NCBI RefSeq assembly: GCF_913057115.1
Contig: NZ_CAJXNN010000010.1
Coordinates: forward strand, 1 to 64,000
Reading direction: 5' to 3'
Length of the DNA stretch: 64,000 bases
From: an uncultured Roseovarius sp.
Lineage (GTDB): Bacteria > Pseudomonadota > Alphaproteobacteria > Rhodobacterales > Rhodobacteraceae
Below, piece by piece: positions 62,482 through 64,000 of the stretch (its first letter is position 1; each line of letters opens with the position of its first letter). The translations under genes were made by a program, and so were the position numbers. The notes beneath the pieces are model-generated. The model saw only the letters and a list, made by a program, of their open reading frames with translations. It made no database searches and had not been told where the DNA came from.

Positions 62482-63681
62482 ATGTCAGAGAATATCCGCC
62501 AGAAAGCCGAGGCCGCGCTGGCCGAAGTCGAGGAAGTCAGCCGCACGATCCTGCCCGAACCGGCCGATGCCAATGCTATTGTTCCGCTCGAGGCGGCCGA
62601 TGCGCCCGTTGGGGCCGAGATCCGCAAGCGGATGGACGAGATTGACATGGCCGACACCAATTCGATCGTCTCCTTCGGGTCGGCCGCGCAGGCGGAGTTG
62701 CAGGAAATCTCGCAAGGGATGTTGCAGGGTGTGCGCAACAAGGATGTCGGCCCCGCTGGCGATTCCTTGCGTGGGATCGTGACGACGATCCGGGGGTTCT
62801 CGGTTTCGGAACTGGATGTGCGCCGTGAACGGACATGGTGGGAGAAACTGTTGGGAAAGGCCGCGCCCTTTGCCAAGTTCACCGCCCGGTTTGAAACCGT
62901 GCAAGGCCAGATCGACAAGATCACCGACGATCTGCTGCACCATGAGCATACGCTGCTCAAGGACATCAAATCGCTTGATCTGCTTTACGAAAAGACGCTG
63001 CAATTCTACGACGAACTGGCGCTTTATATCTCGGCGGGTGAAGAGAAGCTGAAAGAATTGGACGAGAAGACCATCCCGGCCAAGGAGGCCGAGGTGCAGG
63101 CCGCGCCGGAGAACGACCAAGTGATCAAAGCGCAGGAATTGCGCGATCTGCGCGCCGCGCGCGATGATCTGGAACGCCGGGTGCATGACCTGAAACTCAC
63201 CCGTCAGGTGACCATGCAATCTCTGCCCTCGATCCGCTTGGTGCAAGAAAACGACAAATCTCTGGTGACCAAGATCAACTCCACCCTCGTCAACACCGTG
63301 CCGCTTTGGGAAACCCAACTGGCGCAGGCTGTCACCATTCAGCGCAGCGCCGAAGCGGCCGCCGCCGTGCGCGACGCCAATGATCTGACCAATGAATTGC
63401 TGACCTCGAACGCGGCCAACCTGCGCGAGAGCAACAAGATGATCCGCGAGGAAATGGAGCGCGGCGTTTTCGATATCGAAGCGGTCAAGAAGGCCAACGC
63501 CGACCTAATCGGGACCATCGAAGAAAGCCTGCAAATCGCCGACGAAGGCAAGGCGAAACGCGCCGCCGCCGAAGAAGAACTCAAGAAGATGGAAACCGAA
63601 TTGCGCGATACGCTGGCATCGGCCAAGGCGCGCAAGGATGGTGTAGGCGACAACGCTGGCACCGCCGTGCCGCAGGCGTAA
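62482..63681 (+). CDS. TelA/KlaA family toxic anion resistance protein
   Basis: 399 aa from ATG 62482 (AGAGGA upstream), highly helical and probably coiled-coil over most of its length. TelA features WWEKLLGKAAPFAKFTARF, LLHHEHTLLKDIKSLDLLY and LPSIRLVQENDKSLVTKINS (within about 100-290). Linked to tellurite and membrane stress resistance; mechanism unsettled. Follows XpaC. Confidence 0.92.
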   Translation: MSENIRQKAEAALAEVEEVSRTILPEPADANAIVPLEAADAPVGAEIRKRMDEIDMADTNSIVSFGSAAQAELQEISQGMLQGVRNKDVGPAGDSLRGIVTTIRGFSVSELDVRRERTWWEKLLGKAAPFAKFTARFETVQGQIDKITDDLLHHEHTLLKDIKSLDLLYEKTLQFYDELALYISAGEEKLKELDEKTIPAKEAEVQAAPENDQVIKAQELRDLRAARDDLERRVHDLKLTRQVTMQSLPSIRLVQENDKSLVTKINSTLVNTVPLWETQLAQAVTIQRSAEAAAAVRDANDLTNELLTSNAANLRESNKMIREEMERGVFDIEAVKKANADLIGTIEESLQIADEGKAKRAAAEEELKKMETELRDTLASAKARKDGVGDNAGTAVPQA

Positions 63682-63686
63682 CCAAG

Positions 63687-64000
63687 ATGGACAAGGCGCG
63701 TCGCATTTTGCATTCGGGACTAACGGGGCTGGCGTTGCTGGCCCTGTCGGCCTGCATGGCGGCGCCCCCGCCCCCCTCGACCAAACCACAGGCCCGCCCG
63801 GCGGGCGTGGCCCCACCGGAAAGCGCGCCGGAGCGGCGCTCTGGCCCGTCGCAGCGCAGTCAGGCCTTGTCCCGCTACTACTCGGCGGTGCAGGCCGATT
63901 TGCTAGCCCAAGGCCTTTTGCGCACGGGCGGCGGCGGGGTGGACACGCCCTATACCGACACCGACCTGATGCGCAATTTCGAGCGCATCGCCTTTTACGA
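63687..64000 (+). CDS. DUF2927 lipoprotein, cut by window end
   Basis: 104 codons are visible. A signal peptide with lipobox LSAC (Cys about 23) is followed by a proline-rich linker and the start of a domain with LLRTGGGG..DTPYTDTDLMRNFERIAFY, the DUF2927 pattern. ATG 63687 lies 5 bp after telA. The C-terminal part and stop are outside the window. Confidence 0.8.
   Translation, partial: MDKARRILHSGLTGLALLALSACMAAPPPPSTKPQARPAGVAPPESAPERRSGPSQRSQALSRYYSAVQADLLAQGLLRTGGGGVDTPYTDTDLMRNFERIAFY

Overview
The window looks like chromosome of a marine alphaproteobacterium of the Rhodobacteraceae (Roseobacter group). Reasons: high-GC coding sequence, two TRAP transporter clusters, an alphaproteobacterial PhyR-NepR-EcfG general stress response (GSR) module, a LuxI-type autoinducer synthase, an aa3-type oxidase subunit I standing alone, and a class A RNase P RNA. 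This assignment rests on gene content only.

Layout. 1-0.6 kb: 3' part of tRNA-Ser and a decayed IS3-family transposase. 0.6-9.3 kb: a catabolic cluster with an RpiR regulator divergent from an N-formylglutamate-amidohydrolase-like enzyme, TRAP DctQMP, a glutamine-synthetase-like ligase, an aldehyde dehydrogenase and an iron-type alcohol dehydrogenase. Together these fit gamma-glutamylation of an amino alcohol. 9.6-17.1 kb: a MocR regulator, mmsA and a second TRAP operon with a UspA protein. The 765-bp gap between mmsA and the TRAP operon holds two predicted MocR operators, each a direct repeat with an exact 22-bp period. 17.3-23.7 kb: a signalling island with a LuxI-type synthase without a LuxR, a membrane histidine kinase, an Hpt protein and three paralogous response regulators with a degenerate GGDEF-like output domain.

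23.9-34.3 kb: a GSR island. The core phyR / nepR-ecfG-phyK is surrounded by stress genes (AI-2E/PerM family, CsbD, PPOX, MscS, Crp, a pseudo-receiver, holin-like, DUF883, DUF1328, entericidin, DUF3008, ExoD). I find nine GGAAC-N16/17-(C/T/G)GTT sigma-EcfG promoter matches here, several in divergent pairs. Two lie so close to a start codon that leaderless mRNAs are predicted.

34.4-64 kb is mostly housekeeping: tRNA-Leu(GAG), lipB, cytochrome c, ctaD, folB-like, folP, ilvC with two Lrp regulators, a class V aminotransferase, ubiH-like, carA, yqeY, rnpB, gatCA, tadA, rluB-like, a GlxA-type regulator, and a TerC / XpaC / TelA group running into a DUF2927 lipoprotein cut by the window end. Two very small membrane-protein genes (39 and 27 codons) and several unexplained short repeat arrays lie in the gaps.
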